A stretch of 64,000 nt of DNA from Rhodeus uyekii (Eukaryota; Chordata; Actinopteri; Cypriniformes; Acheilognathidae), in contig JAWRVZ010000024.1 of the NCBI GenBank assembly GCA_037043235.1, forward strand, positions 4,886,501 to 4,950,500. The letters run 5' to 3'. Shown one piece after another: positions 1 through 12,383 of this stretch. Every line of letters begins with the position of its first letter. Position 1 is the first letter of the stretch. The notes under the pieces were generated by a model, which searched no databases, was not told the DNA's origin, and saw only the letters and a list, made by a program, of their open reading frames with translations. Both the position numbers and the translations under genes were made by a program.

Positions 1-183
1 TGGTTTAATTGTGCATGAGCGGCACGCAAATTGGCCCTGGTACTGGGTGCTCGTTCACCAGCGCACTCCTAAAGCAATGATCAAATTCATGAAAATGTGT
101 GACCCATTTGAATTCTATCGAAAATGTACTTCTTTAGTTGCTGTGGAGAAAAGCAAACATCTAAAAGTCACGTAAAAAGACCT

Positions 184-476
184 GGGGTCTCATTTATAAA
201 GTGTGCGTACGCACAAAACGGGACTGGAAACGTACGTACGCCAGTTTCCATGCAAAGGTTGTGATCTATAAAAAACAACTTGATGGGAGAATGTGTGCAC
301 ATTTAAGCAAACTTTGACCCGTGACATCTGCGATTTATAAAGGGAATGTTCCTGACAGGTGTGCATACACACGGGTTTATAAATCTGAATATTTTTTGCC
401 GTAAAGCATTTTTGGCTTTTGGGCGCACGTAAACTTTTAGTAGTGATCCTACGCACAGTTTTATAAATGAGACCCC
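184..476. mobile_element. Short terminal-inverted-repeat element (MITE-like)
   Basis: The segment begins GGGGTCTCATTTATAAA and ends with its exact reverse complement, a 17-bp perfect terminal inverted repeat. With one mismatch the match extends outward by three bases on each side (CCT and TGG). Inside the left arm is the palindromic stretch GTGTGCGTACGCACA, and the right arm carries a related ACGCACAGT. At under 300 bp it has no room for a transposase and none is seen. No clear target duplication was found, so the superfamily is left open. Confidence 0.75.
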
Positions 477-477
477 T

Positions 478-2717
478 GGTGAGAGAAGAGACGACATATA
501 CTAGAATGTATCGTGCTTCAATGTAGTAACAGTTTGGCTACTATGGTACATTTTGTTTGGTAAAATGTGCTGTACAATTAATAAATAATCTGTTAAGGGA
601 ATCAATTTTTTCACTATTATTATTATTTTTTCATAACAAAAAAACCCCAGTCTACACTGCAACACCCCAGTGTTCAAACCAAATCTATGCCCTTGGCTAT
701 CAGTATGTGAAGAGACTTTCAACCAGCATAACACAACAATGTTTCTGGAGCAAATTACCTACCCTGCTTTAAACTTTGCAATTTTTTTTTTGTTCCACTG
801 ACCTGCATCTTATATCTTATAACTGCAAAATAATGTATTCTGTGTGAGCTGTGCCTCAGGCAATAATTATAACTTGTGCTCGTAATGATTACAATATAAG
901 GATAATATCACTATATATGCGTAATATTGGAATGCTTTCATGCTTTTCACATCACCTCCAATGGTCTTGCTACTGTAGTTATTTACAAGGATCTATTACT
1001 TTGTTTGGTTTTAATGTACTGTATGTTATTTGCTTTATTGGATTCAGCAAAAGTCTGTGAGATATCTAGCTTTAGCTGGAGGAGATTGTGGCCTACAGGC
1101 ATTATTAGAAGTGAAGCACTCACCTCTGCAGTTCTTTTGCTGGATTGGCCTTCTGAGTGAACCTGAGATTGCAAAGGGCACCAACATGAATCAGGTTGAA
1201 GTGCCACAACTCGCACAGGTCGCATATTGCCATCATGGGAAAAAAGTTACTAAGCAACCTCCAAAAAGGAATGAGAGTAGCCTGGCCTCTTAATGTTGTT
1301 TCTGCTCCGATCCCAGGTTTTTTCTTCGTTACTGTCTCTGAAGTGCACTGTAATGCGGGCTCTGCTTCAAAACGGCACATTGGTGTTGAGTCCAATAGAT
1401 GCTTTTGGTGTCAAGCGCATTAGAAAATGTTCATTGGTGCAATTCTAAAACAATACTTATGTGGACAGTTTTCTGTAAACATGAAGATATATCATTGTTT
1501 GAGAACTCAATAGGGCAATCGATGAATCAACAGATCTCGCAGTAAACCATGAACCATAAAGCAGTGGAATGACTTTCGTTTTATGACTTGTATCAGTACT
1601 TGTTCAGAACTGATAGAAGGACACACAATAAGCAAGAGCAACAAAAGCACAGGATAATCTGTGCGCTATGAAGTCCACAATTCTTCTTAAAGAGGATAAT
1701 GTTGGTACCTCGGGTAAGCTTTGTCTGTGATGTTAGCAGTACAAAAAAAAAACGAGGTTTTCAATTCAAAAGAAGATGAGGGCTCAGTGAATTCTGCCAG
1801 GGATGTCTCGTAATTGTCAGGAGAAATAAAAAGCACTAGCAGCCTGCCATCTGGGAAAAATCTTACTGCAAATTCCACCATGCAGTTTTAACCTGTGGGA
1901 ATTTAGACTGTTGCTATGGAAATTGAAAGGTGCATCTTTTTTTGAGCTTTTGAAGTTTGTACGTATATACACACATATATTATATAAACAAAAATGTTTA
2001 TGTCAAATACAATTAATCGTGGTTAATCGATTTGACAGCACTAATTATATTATATAAAAGATGTCATTTAAATTATTAAATAGATTGGGACTCAATTTGC
2101 GTAGTGTTTTGCACAGTCTTTGTTGTACCAGAGTGTTGAGATTCAAAGGTCACAATCCAGCTGACTCTCAATTGAGAGAATAATACACAGATACTGCTGT
2201 TACACTCATTATTCTAATTGCAGCAAACAAACTGCATGCGCACAAAACAAGCAAGTCAGAACAAGTGGAGTTGACAAGAAGTTCAAAATAGCCAACAAAA
2301 TATCATTATGTTTGCACATTAATTAAGGCCCTTATGGTGAAAATAGCAATACTCATGGCAAAGTTCTTTTCCGTTTTTCGCTTAGGAGTAAAAATAGGGA
2401 TGTTAGCAAACATCCCAATGCTCAGAAGTCATATTTAGTACAACTGTGGCTAAAAGTATGTGCAGATGGATTGCAGATGTGTTAATTGGCCAATCTTTAT
2501 TGCAAAAATTATTCTTAGCTATTCTTCAAAAATTAGAAATAGTCAATTAAGCTATGGTTGCAGATACCTCCCCAATAGGCTGCGACAACAACGTCGACCA
2601 AAGAAGCAAATATGCCTATTTGTCATGAACAGGTACTGTGTGACAAATTTGTTCTTGAGTCTTAAGAGTCTGTTGGGTGAAAAGATTTCCAATACATTTT
2701 CAGCAGGCGGTTAAAAT
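478..2717. other. Gene-free stretch, mostly unique
   Basis: Only short scattered open frames occur and none resembles a known protein. Around 2005-2046 lies a fragment (TTAATCGATTTGACAGC) that resembles the end of a common fish DNA repeat; a looser relative appears near 24700-24740. Nothing else was recognised. Confidence 0.5.

Positions 2718-2718
<1 letters not shown>

Positions 2719-2752
<34 letters not shown>
2719..2752. repeat. (TAA)n microsatellite
   Basis: About eleven uninterrupted TAA/AAT trinucleotide units are directly visible. Confidence 0.95.
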
Positions 2753-2753
<1 letters not shown>

Positions 2754-2800
2754 TTTGTTTAATTAATTGCTCTTTGACCCCTTCAATTAATCATTATGAA

Positions 2801-3073
2801 GTAAGTGGCCGTATACACGGCAGCGTTTACAACTAAAAACAGAAAACGTTCATTTACACAACAACAGCATGTTTGGGGACTGAAAACGTGAACTATATAA
2901 AAACACGTGTGTATTGCATGCTTCTTTATGAAGTGGCATCGCCAACTACTGGCCTAATCTATAATACAGCATTTGTAGTTGTTTTCGTGGATCTGTGCGA
3001 ACGAGAATTGTTTAGACAAAGCTATCATCCGAAAAACGTTTAAATTTTTTGTACATCGTCATGGTGTAAACTT
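2801..3073. mobile_element. Decayed MITE-like element
   Basis: The left part contains GTATACACGGCAGCGTTTAC. The right part, read on the minus strand, contains GTTTACACCATGACGAT. These look like degenerate inverted ends of the fish repeats in which a cGTTTACAC motif recurs near the termini. Internal sequence repeats AAAACGT-type words. The boundaries are approximate, and a chance match is possible because the inverted arms are short and imperfect. Confidence 0.4.
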
Positions 3074-3764
3074 AAGATTCTCTGAAGAGGTTGTTCTGTT
3101 TTGTTTTGACCACACTGTGTGAGACTAACACCATTCATAGGTGCCAATAATTTTATGTTCTTTGTATATTAACAAAAAAATTAATAGAGAGTGCCATTTT
3201 TTGGTTGATCAAAATAATGTATGTACATATCGGTTTTCACTCATAAAAGTGTAATACTGGAATAAAAACCTTAACAAAACTTATATGAAGGTCACTTTCA
3301 TATAAGACTGACAGACTGCAGTTTATGGTGTTCCCCTGATTTATATTAGACATAATTACACCATTTAGAGTATGTAAATAAAATAGGAAAAAATAAACGG
3401 CTTTTACAAGCATCAGGCAGTGAGTCAGCCAGGACATAAATACATTCCTCTAGCAGAGCTGAACCAACAGTTGCAGTAAAATCTATACACCAGCTGAAAT
3501 TATTGGACACTATTACATGATGCAAGGCAATATACCATTTGACATCTGTCTGCAGATCCTTCCAATGCTGTTACCATAAAAGTACCGGACAGTTTTATTG
3601 GCTAAATGGTTCCCTTTGTACGCTATATGAGTGTATAGTTGCACCCAGCCATCTACAAAAGTTAGCAATGAGAGTGACTGTGATTTTAATTGCAATGCTT
3701 TTCAATGAACAGATCACAGTATCAGTGTCATGAAGGCCTCCCATCTTGCATTTTTAAATGGTTG

Positions 3765-4821
3765 CAAAAGATTAGAGTTGAGCCAGATACTCGGCTGAAA
3801 CGAGTATCCGGTACGGATAAAGCACTTTTGCAGAGTACGAGTATTATAGGAGTAATACAAGTCATTATCTGTGCTCGGATTGAATAAAAATCCTCATTGG
3901 GTAGCTGACTGTGTCTGCGTTCTGTGATAGGCTAGTCACAGCGCCCCTCCCCCACACATGCAGATTTGCTGTCCCGCGGCTCCGCCCTACTCATTCACGC
4001 GCAGAACGCTGAGACGAGAACAGGTGTCTTTCTCTCTCTGTCACTCAGGTTCGCGGGTCTTTTCCGTTATTGTTTAGGGTTTCTCCAGCTTCAGGTTTGT
4101 TTTTTATTTCTGTTTGTTTTTAGAACTTACTTATTAACCAGTAGAGTTCTAGTAAACGTGGGGTTTGTTCAGACGTTTTGCTTGGTAGAGTGCGACTAGC
4201 GTTGCGTCTCTGCCTGTCAGAGTTTTTTTTTTAACCGTCTGCTTGCTCTATTCAGTTTTTTTACTTCGCGCACTGAGTGTATGACACTTTCTTGCTGTAT
4301 TTCATACAAAATAAAGGAATGCAGATCTTAAAAACAGCTTCAGACTGCAGTCCTACAACACACAGCCCCCCCCCCTCTCCCTCTCTCTCTCTCTCACTTA
4401 CACACACGCATACCTGGTGTTAAATTTGGTGTGGAAATTTTAAAAAATAACACTGATTATAAAAAAAATTAAAAGTAAAAAAAAGAAAGTTATGTTTAAA
4501 TGAAAACTCTTGTTCATTACATTTTTCTTCATAATTGCAACCGCATGAGTTGTATTCATTGTTCCGTTGATCTGAAGCTCAATGCTGATGCTGTCATGCA
4601 AATAGTTTTCTAATCAGTAATAAATATAACAATTTCTGATCGACCCATATCAATTGCATGATTGAAAATAACATACTGGTTAAAGCCCCGCCCACTTCTG
4701 GGTTAAATCCTGCCCACTTTCGAGTTAGGCCCCGCCCAGTCCGAGTACAGATACAGATACAGATAATTCATATGGTTAACAGATACAGATAATGCTGTAC
4801 TCGCTCATCCCTACAAAAGAT
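3765..4821. mobile_element. Non-autonomous hAT element with 8-bp target duplication
   Basis: The element proper spans 3773-4813 and is flanked on both sides by the identical 8-mer CAAAAGAT (3765-3772 and 4814-4821). Its left end reads TAGAGTTGAGCC; its right end on the minus strand reads TAGGGATGAGCG, matching at 9 of 12 bases. An 8-bp duplication with TAG-initial inverted ends is the hallmark of the hAT superfamily. The interior is 1.04 kb with a GC-rich right third (GCCCCGCCCA-type words at 4685-4740), a poly-C/TC tract at 4367-4397 and a run of CAGATA repeats before the right end. No transposase reading frame is visible, so the copy is non-autonomous. Confidence 0.85.
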
Positions 4822-5724
4822 CCTCTTGCCCACTCTGGCACACAATGGACCGACTGCAGAAAGAGAAACAAATTCCTTGCAAACATGCAAAAAAGTCAAG
4901 CTAAATTTCCCCATCTCATTTGTCCGATTGAAACTCCCCCCTTCCCTCAGCCAATTACTGAGAAATGATAAGCCTGGCATTTCTTCAGAGGTCAGCGGGC
5001 AAATGAAGAGAGCTCATCAGACAAGCCGGATGTGCCGGTGTTATGTGCGAACCATCTTTGTGTATTAGGGCAACTCAATCACATCGCTTGCCCTCAAGCC
5101 AGACGTTTGGCCCTAAATGACTTCCGAAGGAACATGAAAGTTGGATTGAAGTGCCTGACACACAGAGATAATGACATTTTGTGTGCACAATGTGAAATCT
5201 ACAAAATTAAGAAACCATGCTTGGTTTCAAGAGGCCAGGCTGTCACACAGCTTTGCATGTTATTTTCAGCAAAACATACTGCAATTCTGAGGGCGTAAAT
5301 TGAGGTTTTTGGACAAGGGCAAGCTTGATTGCCTTGAGGATTAATTCTGTTTTGCAGCTCATTTGTGCATTTAACACTAGATGACCTTCCTTGGTTTCAC
5401 TAAATAATCCTTTGGCATCACTCTAAAGGAGGTTTTTGCTTCATCAGCCACCGACTGTGTGGTTGCTCACCCACCATTTGAACTGGTGACAGGTCTAATC
5501 TTTGAAAAGATTATAGGAATTGTCTTGAATTTGCCTGGATCACCTTGTCAGAGCAGAAATAATGAGAGCTACTTGCTAAAGCTTAGATTTCAGCGTCTGC
5601 TACAGCTTTATAATGCCACAAACTTCATCGGTTTTATCAAACCTTCTTGAAGGACGCTGGAGGAAGTTTAAGTTACAAAAATGTATACAATTTAGGTAGT
5701 CACATAACATATTCGGTCAAGTCC
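4822..5724. other. Gene-free stretch
   Basis: Open frames of up to 88 codons overlap on several strands and none resembles a known protein. No repeat structure was recognised. Confidence 0.45.
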
Positions 5725-5868
5725 TTTTTCCAATCAGTAGAGCATTGGTGTTTACAACATTAAGGTCATGGGTTCGATCCCAGGGAAAGCAAGAACTGAT
5801 TCAACGTGTTTCTTGAATGCAATGTAAGTCGCTTTGGATAAAAGTGTCTGCTAAATGCAGAAATGTAG
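5725..5868 (+). mobile_element. tRNA-derived SINE, copy 1
   Basis: A tRNA-like head contains an A-box-like CAATCAGTAGAGCATTGG and an intact B box GGGTTCGATCC. It is followed by a body ending in AAGTCGCTTTGGATAAAAG and CTGCTAAATG, the tail shared with the copies near 6987 and 22597. The first few tRNA bases are replaced by CCTTTTTC, so the A box is damaged. This is a retroposed pol III repeat, not a working tRNA gene: there is no acceptor-stem pairing. Confidence 0.88.
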
Positions 5869-6437
5869 AATAACACTACTTGTTATAAATGTGGGGATTC
5901 AATATTAAAGCGCAAAGTGAGGTCTTTTGCAAAGTTTAACCATCTGGTGCTAGTTGCAACAAATCCTTGAATTTAAGAGCTTTGTTGCAACGTGTATTTG
6001 CAGTAACACAAATATAGGTCATAATTCCACACTTTTATCCAACACAGGCTCGTTGGAAAGATGTACCTGAGGGAATATTTCTGCAAAATACAAAACAATA
6101 CACATCATTCAGTTTCCAACTGAAATGAACACTCGAGGCAGTAAAACATGTACTTTTAATCCTTTCTATACAAAGTTACTGTGGCAGATTATAGATTAAT
6201 AAAGTCTTTTCATTCGGCTCCTCGTAAAATATTATATTGTGACCTTGAAACACTTTTTACCATCTTGTATGAGTTTGCATCACATAACCAGCTCCATATA
6301 TTTGGCTTTTCTAACATGCTTAAGCTCTCTCGGTATCTCACCTGGTACGGGATTTATTTCTAAATGCAATGGAGTATTAACCTATAAAACGTTGCCAGAT
6401 TCACGTTCATTGGTTTAGGATAAAAACTGAACAAACT

Positions 6438-6480
6438 TTTAGCTCTGGATAAAAGCGTCTGCCAAATGCAGAAATGTAAA
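6438..6480 (+). mobile_element. SINE 3' tail fragment
   Basis: The string TGGATAAAAGCGTCTGCC followed by AAATGCAGAAATGTAAA matches the tail of the SINEs at 5725 and 6987. The tRNA-like head is missing, consistent with 5' truncation at insertion. Confidence 0.75.
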
Positions 6481-6986
6481 CATATATAGTCTTAATCTGT
6501 AGATTAATTTAACATGATACAAAATAATTGATACAACTAGCGATAGATGCTATTCACACGAAGTGAAAATCGTTGTATATTCTTTATGTAAAAATGGCAA
6601 TATGTTCTTTGCTGTAAAATAATACTTCGATGCCATTCATGTTTATAGATAGAGGCAGATACTATTTGCCCCTCAGTGTTGCTGTACATTAAAAGGTCTG
6701 TAATAATATTTGTATGGATTGTAAATGATTATATTTATTACAATTATCAAATGGATGCTGCCTTATTTACTTTCCCTATCCCTCACCGTAACACACAATA
6801 GATTAGACCATTTATTTCCCCTTTTTGATGTGTAATGGGAAAAGGGAGTAGAGCGAGTTCGACAAAAGGCTGATTTGTGTCAAAAACGTTCTGCCTTACC
6901 TCTTTACAAATGCTATTGTTGATAGTCCAACTTCTTCTGCAATTTTGTCTGGACCAACCTGACATCAGTGGGCGGAGTTAGTGTTT

Positions 6987-7139
6987 CCTGTAGCTCAATC
7001 AGTAGAGCATTGGTGTTTGCAACGCCTAGGTCATGGGTTCGATCCCAGGGAGTTCAAGAACTGATTGGAATGTCAATGTGTTTTTTGAATGCAATGCAAG
7101 TCGCTTTGGATAAAAGCGTCTGTCAAATGCAGAAATATG
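6987..7139 (+). mobile_element. tRNA-derived SINE, copy 2 (best preserved)
   Basis: This is the cleanest family member. The A box is TAGCTCAATCAGTAGAGC and the B box GGGTTCGATCCC, spaced as in a tRNA gene, which provides an internal pol III promoter. The body continues through GAATGCAATGCAAGTCGC and TTTGGATAAAAGCGTCTG, then ends AAATGCAGAAAT. It lies within 1.2 kb of copy 1 in the same orientation. The 3' end is too AT-rich to define a target duplication with confidence. Confidence 0.9.
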
Positions 7140-8754
7140 AATGTCAATGTAGTGTGTAAAGAGACTCTGCCAACAAGGCAGGCTATTTATGCTTAGTGTA
7201 AATAGAGACTCATATAACAATATGGTTGAAGCACAAAATCAGTGTTTGAACTAATCTCTTCTGTTTTTCTTTGAAGTGAAACAAGAACTTTTTATTCACT
7301 AGGTATATTTTGTATGCTGAAGTCATGACAATTTCCTAGCAGAAAGTCTTGATGTACTCTCATTTCACTCTCATTATTTTTCTGTGCTCTAGACATTCAT
7401 GACGGATAGATAATCAGCAGACTGTCAGAAAGTTATCAAAGCAGCTTATTGTTTTAATTACCTCTTTTTTCATGGTTATGGTTTCCCAGAAAGCAAAGCA
7501 AAAGCTCCATGAGCTCGAGACTGATTCTTTGTGTGGCTCATTTTCCCCCTGATTTACTCTTTGTCATGGATATTATGTTGTAATTTTTTATTCAAGGTGG
7601 AAATTTGATTTAAAACAATTTTCCCAGCTGAGGCTTTGTTTCTATCTTGGTGACTCATATTATTTAATAACATGCTCGGAAAACTGTCTAGATTTGCTGC
7701 ATTAAATTTCACTGTCTGTCTTTGGATGTCATATGGAGGATATTGAATGTTTGGCTGTATTTCAAACGCTAACATGTTTATTCCCTCTTCGTTTTCCTTT
7801 CATCCGCTTGTTTGTCATGTCTATGCATATAATTCTTTTATAATGATATATACATCATCCTGTTTCATATATTCGATCATATATATTGCAATTGCTGTAT
7901 TCCTCTTAAATATTCATCCAGAAAATCTTAAATCCTTTCTGAAGATGTTATGAAGCCATGTTAACCATGTTTAAGGAAACAAATAATGCTGATGATAATT
8001 ATATTATTTTTACTAACTATGATACCACAGCTAGCTCATGTTCTGAACAATCAGTTCTGAATTTCTCAGGACCATGTCTCAAATATTATTAAGTTCACTC
8101 TTCAAATTTTAACAAGAGTAGTCCCAGTTTTCAATATATTCCCCAAGTCCACCTGACTCATACGAGAGCTAAAAATTTAAGTTAAAATGTCAGCATTTTC
8201 AAAGGTCGGTCATCCACTTGCCCAGAAAGACTGTCGTCTCTGCTGGTTAATTGGTTTATGTGTCAGAGACTCCCTGCTACACTGGTGCTAGAGCTCTGCA
8301 ATGTTCTTAATAAAAAAACGACTGTAAAGACAGAGCAATCTAAATAAAAAGGTTAGTGCCATAGTTAACATGCTGGTTCATGCTGGTTAGATGTGGCATC
8401 AGTAACCAGCATCCCAAACCTTTAGATGGTGAGCAGGCATTTGGGATTTTTCAGTGAGTAAAAGACAAGTTCTACTAAAATATTTTAAAAGAAGAATAAA
8501 ACTATTGTCTTTGTTCACTCCAAATATTCACCATGACGCACCTAAATCATCTGACACTGACAGATCCACTCACTTTCTATCTATCATTATCATATTTATT
8601 ACCAACCAACATTTTATTTAAGTAGAAATCAATTATAAACAACTGAAACTTGTTGGCAATTTTAAATAAGCAAATGCATTTTTCATAGCAAAGTAGTGCC
8701 GCTTGTTTTAAAGTTTGTTCAGTTCAACAGCCCTTACAAAGAAAAGTTCAATTT
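7140..8754. other. Gene-free AT-rich stretch
   Basis: There are no open frames longer than about 75 codons and no recognised motif. It appears to be unique sequence. Confidence 0.45.
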
Positions 8755-9510
8755 TAGTAAGTACACTTAAGTAACGTTCAAGTATATTTTTAAGTTATGT
8801 AATGAGTACTGTATTCTAATATCAATGTACTAGTAGTAAACTTGTAACTATTTCAATACTACTTGGAACAAAATTGAAAGACTTCTTTATGTTTAAAAAT
8901 ATAAATTTGAGTATACTTTAAGTGTAACGGTAGTAAACTGAGTATACAACTAGGTTTTCGTTTATACTACAAGTGAACTTATAGGTATATTGATAGTTTA
9001 CTAATTAAATACTTGTAAAACTTTTAATACGAGTTTATGAAAGTACACATTGAAGAAAACTTTCAGTAAACTACTAGTTTAGTAGTTTTAAATTGCAAGT
9101 ATTGTAAGTATTCTTAATGAATCAATATTTTCAAACAATGTCTGTTTATAAGGCAGTATGTAAAACTGTAACAATGCAGGAGAACGTGGACAATGCGGAA
9201 AACAGGTTCTCAAGGCAACGTCTCTTTATTTAAAAACAAAACAAAATAAAACACTTTAAATATAAACAGAAAGCAGCTCAATTACTGCAAAACCAAAAAC
9301 TATGTGGTTAAAGTATTTAATAGGCTTGCCAATCAACTACAACTACAAACCAAATATACCTAAAATGCTTAATTTTAATTTAAGTATATCTAGATCAAAA
9401 TATAGAGTACAATTATAGTTCAAATATATTTATGCATTTTAGATTATAAGTCAAGTATACTTAAGTATAATTTTAAATATATTTCTTAGAAGTACATAGA
9501 CTGAAAGGAT
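8755..9510. repeat. AT-rich dispersed repeat built on AGTATACTT words
   Basis: Words such as AAGTATACTTAAGTATA, TTCAAGTATATTT and their complements recur throughout both halves. The style is that of a decayed, largely palindromic fish DNA repeat. The stretch is interrupted by an LTR-like segment at about 9167-9335. Ends and superfamily cannot be fixed by eye. Confidence 0.45.
9167..9335 (-). mobile_element. Partial LTR-like sequence
   Basis: From TGTAACAATGCAGGAGAACG onward the order of features resembles the minus-oriented solo LTRs at 26738 and 33787: a TGT start, a purine-rich leader with CAAGGCAACG, then an A-rich part (CTTTATTTAAAAACAAAAC) that on the minus strand would carry the polyadenylation zone. 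The far end and the target duplication were not found, so the copy is probably truncated. Confidence 0.4.
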
Positions 9511-12383
9511 GCTTTCTTAATTTTAGTTTAAAATAAGTATTTAAATAGCATCGTTGAATAAACTTTGTTGAATAAAAGTTTTTTCATCATTTAAATGATC
9601 CCGTTCTTTGACCCGTTATTGTTGTTTTGTTCTCACTTACCTGTATTAATAACTAATGATATTTGCAGCCATTCTTGAGAAGATCTTATTCTTCCCTTTT
9701 TTCACATATTATTATTCATATTTTATCTGGAAGTTTCTGTTCCTTTTTAGATTGTGTAATGAGTTCTAGTTGATATTTAATGGTGATTTCTTAGAATCTG
9801 CCCAGCTCTTTGTGCATAACTGAACAGGCCTCAAAGAAAGCATACTAGTATCTCTTAATGCAATAGTCATTATTATACTCTTTTCTCTCTCAGATGATAC
9901 ATCTTCGATACAGACTCACTCCAAAAAAGCTATTCACTCAAAGTCTTAATTAATGGCTCTCTATCTCTATCTATTAGATTAAAAAATGTAATTAAAGCAT
10001 AATTAAAGAAATGAACATTTACAATATTAAAATAAAAACACTGTTAAACACTTGTTCATCTTCCATTTCACTCAATGTATTATGCAATTAGGATCATTCA
10101 GTCATAGTGGTAAAAAATGGAAGGTTTTTATTATATACTTGGATCTATTAAGTCTTTAAGTTAAATAAAATATTTTAAGAAAAATATAGACAGCACAACC
10201 TAAATGACATAAAAGGCTCTAAATGCTGTGTGCAGCACTTTTATGTATTTGAACATTTAACATAAACGACATTCACAAAGTTTGCCCCCATAAAAAACAC
10301 GTTCAAATGCATTTTCTCTGCAATTATCACACATTTACCCGCGTGATTTACATTCATTCCACCAGAAAGTTTCTTTTCTGACAGTGTGATTGCATTTTTA
10401 TGAGACCAAACATACAGTTTAATATTCATTAAACACTCTATTGAGAGTCTTCAAAGCCCTCGGAGGAGGTTGATGCAAGACACACACCAGTTCCACCTAA
10501 TGAGCTCAACATATCAATTTTACATCACTGTATCAATATACATGGGGCCATAAAGCAAGGTGCATAAAACACTCAAAGGCCAACGCATTCGTGGTCATCA
10601 GTAGGACTTCTAAGGAAATCGGATCGTGTCTCTTTTGCTGATGAGGAGAGGAAATGAGATCGAGCATGTCAGCAATCTTTATGCCATGATAGCAGGTCAT
10701 TAAGAAGGAGTCAGCACATGACTGACAAATAGATTAAAGGAAAATGTCAGCGCTAATACCCTAACCGCGTATTTATGGTCGTTCAATTGCCTGTTTGTCA
10801 GAATTCATTCTCTCCAAATTGCCCCACTTCAGTTTAGACATCTAAAAAGAGTACTGTATTGAATAAAGGAGCAGAGGGGATTCTCCCATCTCTTTCACAG
10901 CACATTTCACAGTATCAGGACTGCCTCCGGGCATGATATTGAAAATGGCAGATGAGAAAAGCTCTTATGGAGCTAAGAGAGCAAACCTGAGTCGAGGTGG
11001 CACGTGAATGGCATGCCGAACAGCAATGACTTTCTCTTGACTCGCCGAAAGTATCCCGGCTGCCGGACGAGTCCTCTGAGTGCTGCGCTTCCATTGACTG
11101 ACTGTCCCGTGCATCTCTCAGGAATATCCTGCATTGCTATGCTGTGTTTTACCCAACGCTGGGAGGAAACAAAGAGTGCGGGACTGGAGACAATGCTGTA
11201 GTCATTTGCATGGACCTCAACTAGCTTTTCACGTTCAGCCAGTATATCTTATTTGAGATGTAAGAACGCGTTACAGATTGATCGCAGGAACGTCTCGGAC
11301 CTTCATTTCTGGAACTAATGGACTGAGGTTCAAGCCACAATAGTCGATAACGCCACTCTCGCATTCACTCCAAAATCAATGCGCATCGCCGCTTGGGTCT
11401 TAACCTACATCAAGCCCTGAGCATCCGTCAGAAGAGTTCTGATCTGCTGTGAATCACATCTAAACTAATTATCTGACCACGCTTCATCTAGCAGCTGATG
11501 GCCGACTGACGGTGTACACAATTCCATTCAGATTCGCTCTGAAAACGAGCGAAGAATACTGCCGCGATTGACGATAACAAGCAACAGACAGCTCGCTATG
11601 TTCTAATAACCTCAGGTCACACACTCATCCTTGTAAATTGTTCACGTATAATGAAACCCATTGTTTATTCCTGCTGCAAAACAACCTAATTACGTGATTT
11701 GGTCTTCTATGGAATTCAAACGCTCTTTCTTATCTTGGCAATTCGAAATAATGCAAAAATCAATGAGGGAGAGTTCAGCTGGAAAATGAGAATATCTAGG
11801 TGTTGTAAAGGTGAGCTCACTGTGCATCATCTCTCCCTTCATCATCACTTTAAGTAGTCCCAATGCACATCCTGTCTCTAATTAGCACCAGTGGGGCTGT
11901 GAATCATTTGTAGCACACTGTGAAGCAGACTCTGTTCGGAATGACTGGGAACTCATTTACTGCCCATAAAGCAATGGTACAAAGATTCATGCATGAATTG
12001 ATGGAAAGTTGCATGATGTTTTCTTTTTTTTTTTCTTCCATTTCAGCAATTTCAAAACTCATAAGTAGCAAAGTTAGCTGAAAGTTAGTTTATTTCTGAT
12101 AATGAGTCCTACCTCAGCCAGTGAGAAGATGTGCAGCTTAATTTTCCATTTGAATTCACCCTAATTGATTTTTTATGCATAAAAGGGGCTCAATATGAGG
12201 AAGTTCATTTGAATGCATCTTGAAACCTTCTCGAAATTCAATTTAGTCCCTAGATTTTCAGATCTCTGTCTCATCTCCACAGAGACTATGGGACTACTGC
12301 TAATGTCTCAGAGTGTTGTCATCCTGAATTTTATACACCTAAATATTCTATAGCATTCTGCCAATATTCATCAGGCTCAAATT
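9511..12383. other. Low-repeat block; possible host regulatory or 5' exon sequence
   Basis: This 2.9-kb block lacks recognised mobile elements. From about 10850 to 11600 it is less AT-rich than its surroundings and has more CpG. At 11810 the word TGTAAAGGTGAGC matches a vertebrate splice donor. A short in-frame ATG upstream gives only 26 codons before a stop. A non-coding first exon or a conserved non-coding element is possible but unproven. No protein homology is visible. Confidence 0.35.

Noticed and set aside
5725..7139. Possible tRNA genes
   Set aside because: A and B boxes are present, but there is no paired acceptor stem, and the shared body and tail show these are SINEs.
12022..12046. 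Polypyrimidine tract and CAG as a host splice acceptor
   Set aside because: The downstream sequence has early stops in all frames and no homology. Pyrimidine runs before AG are common by chance.
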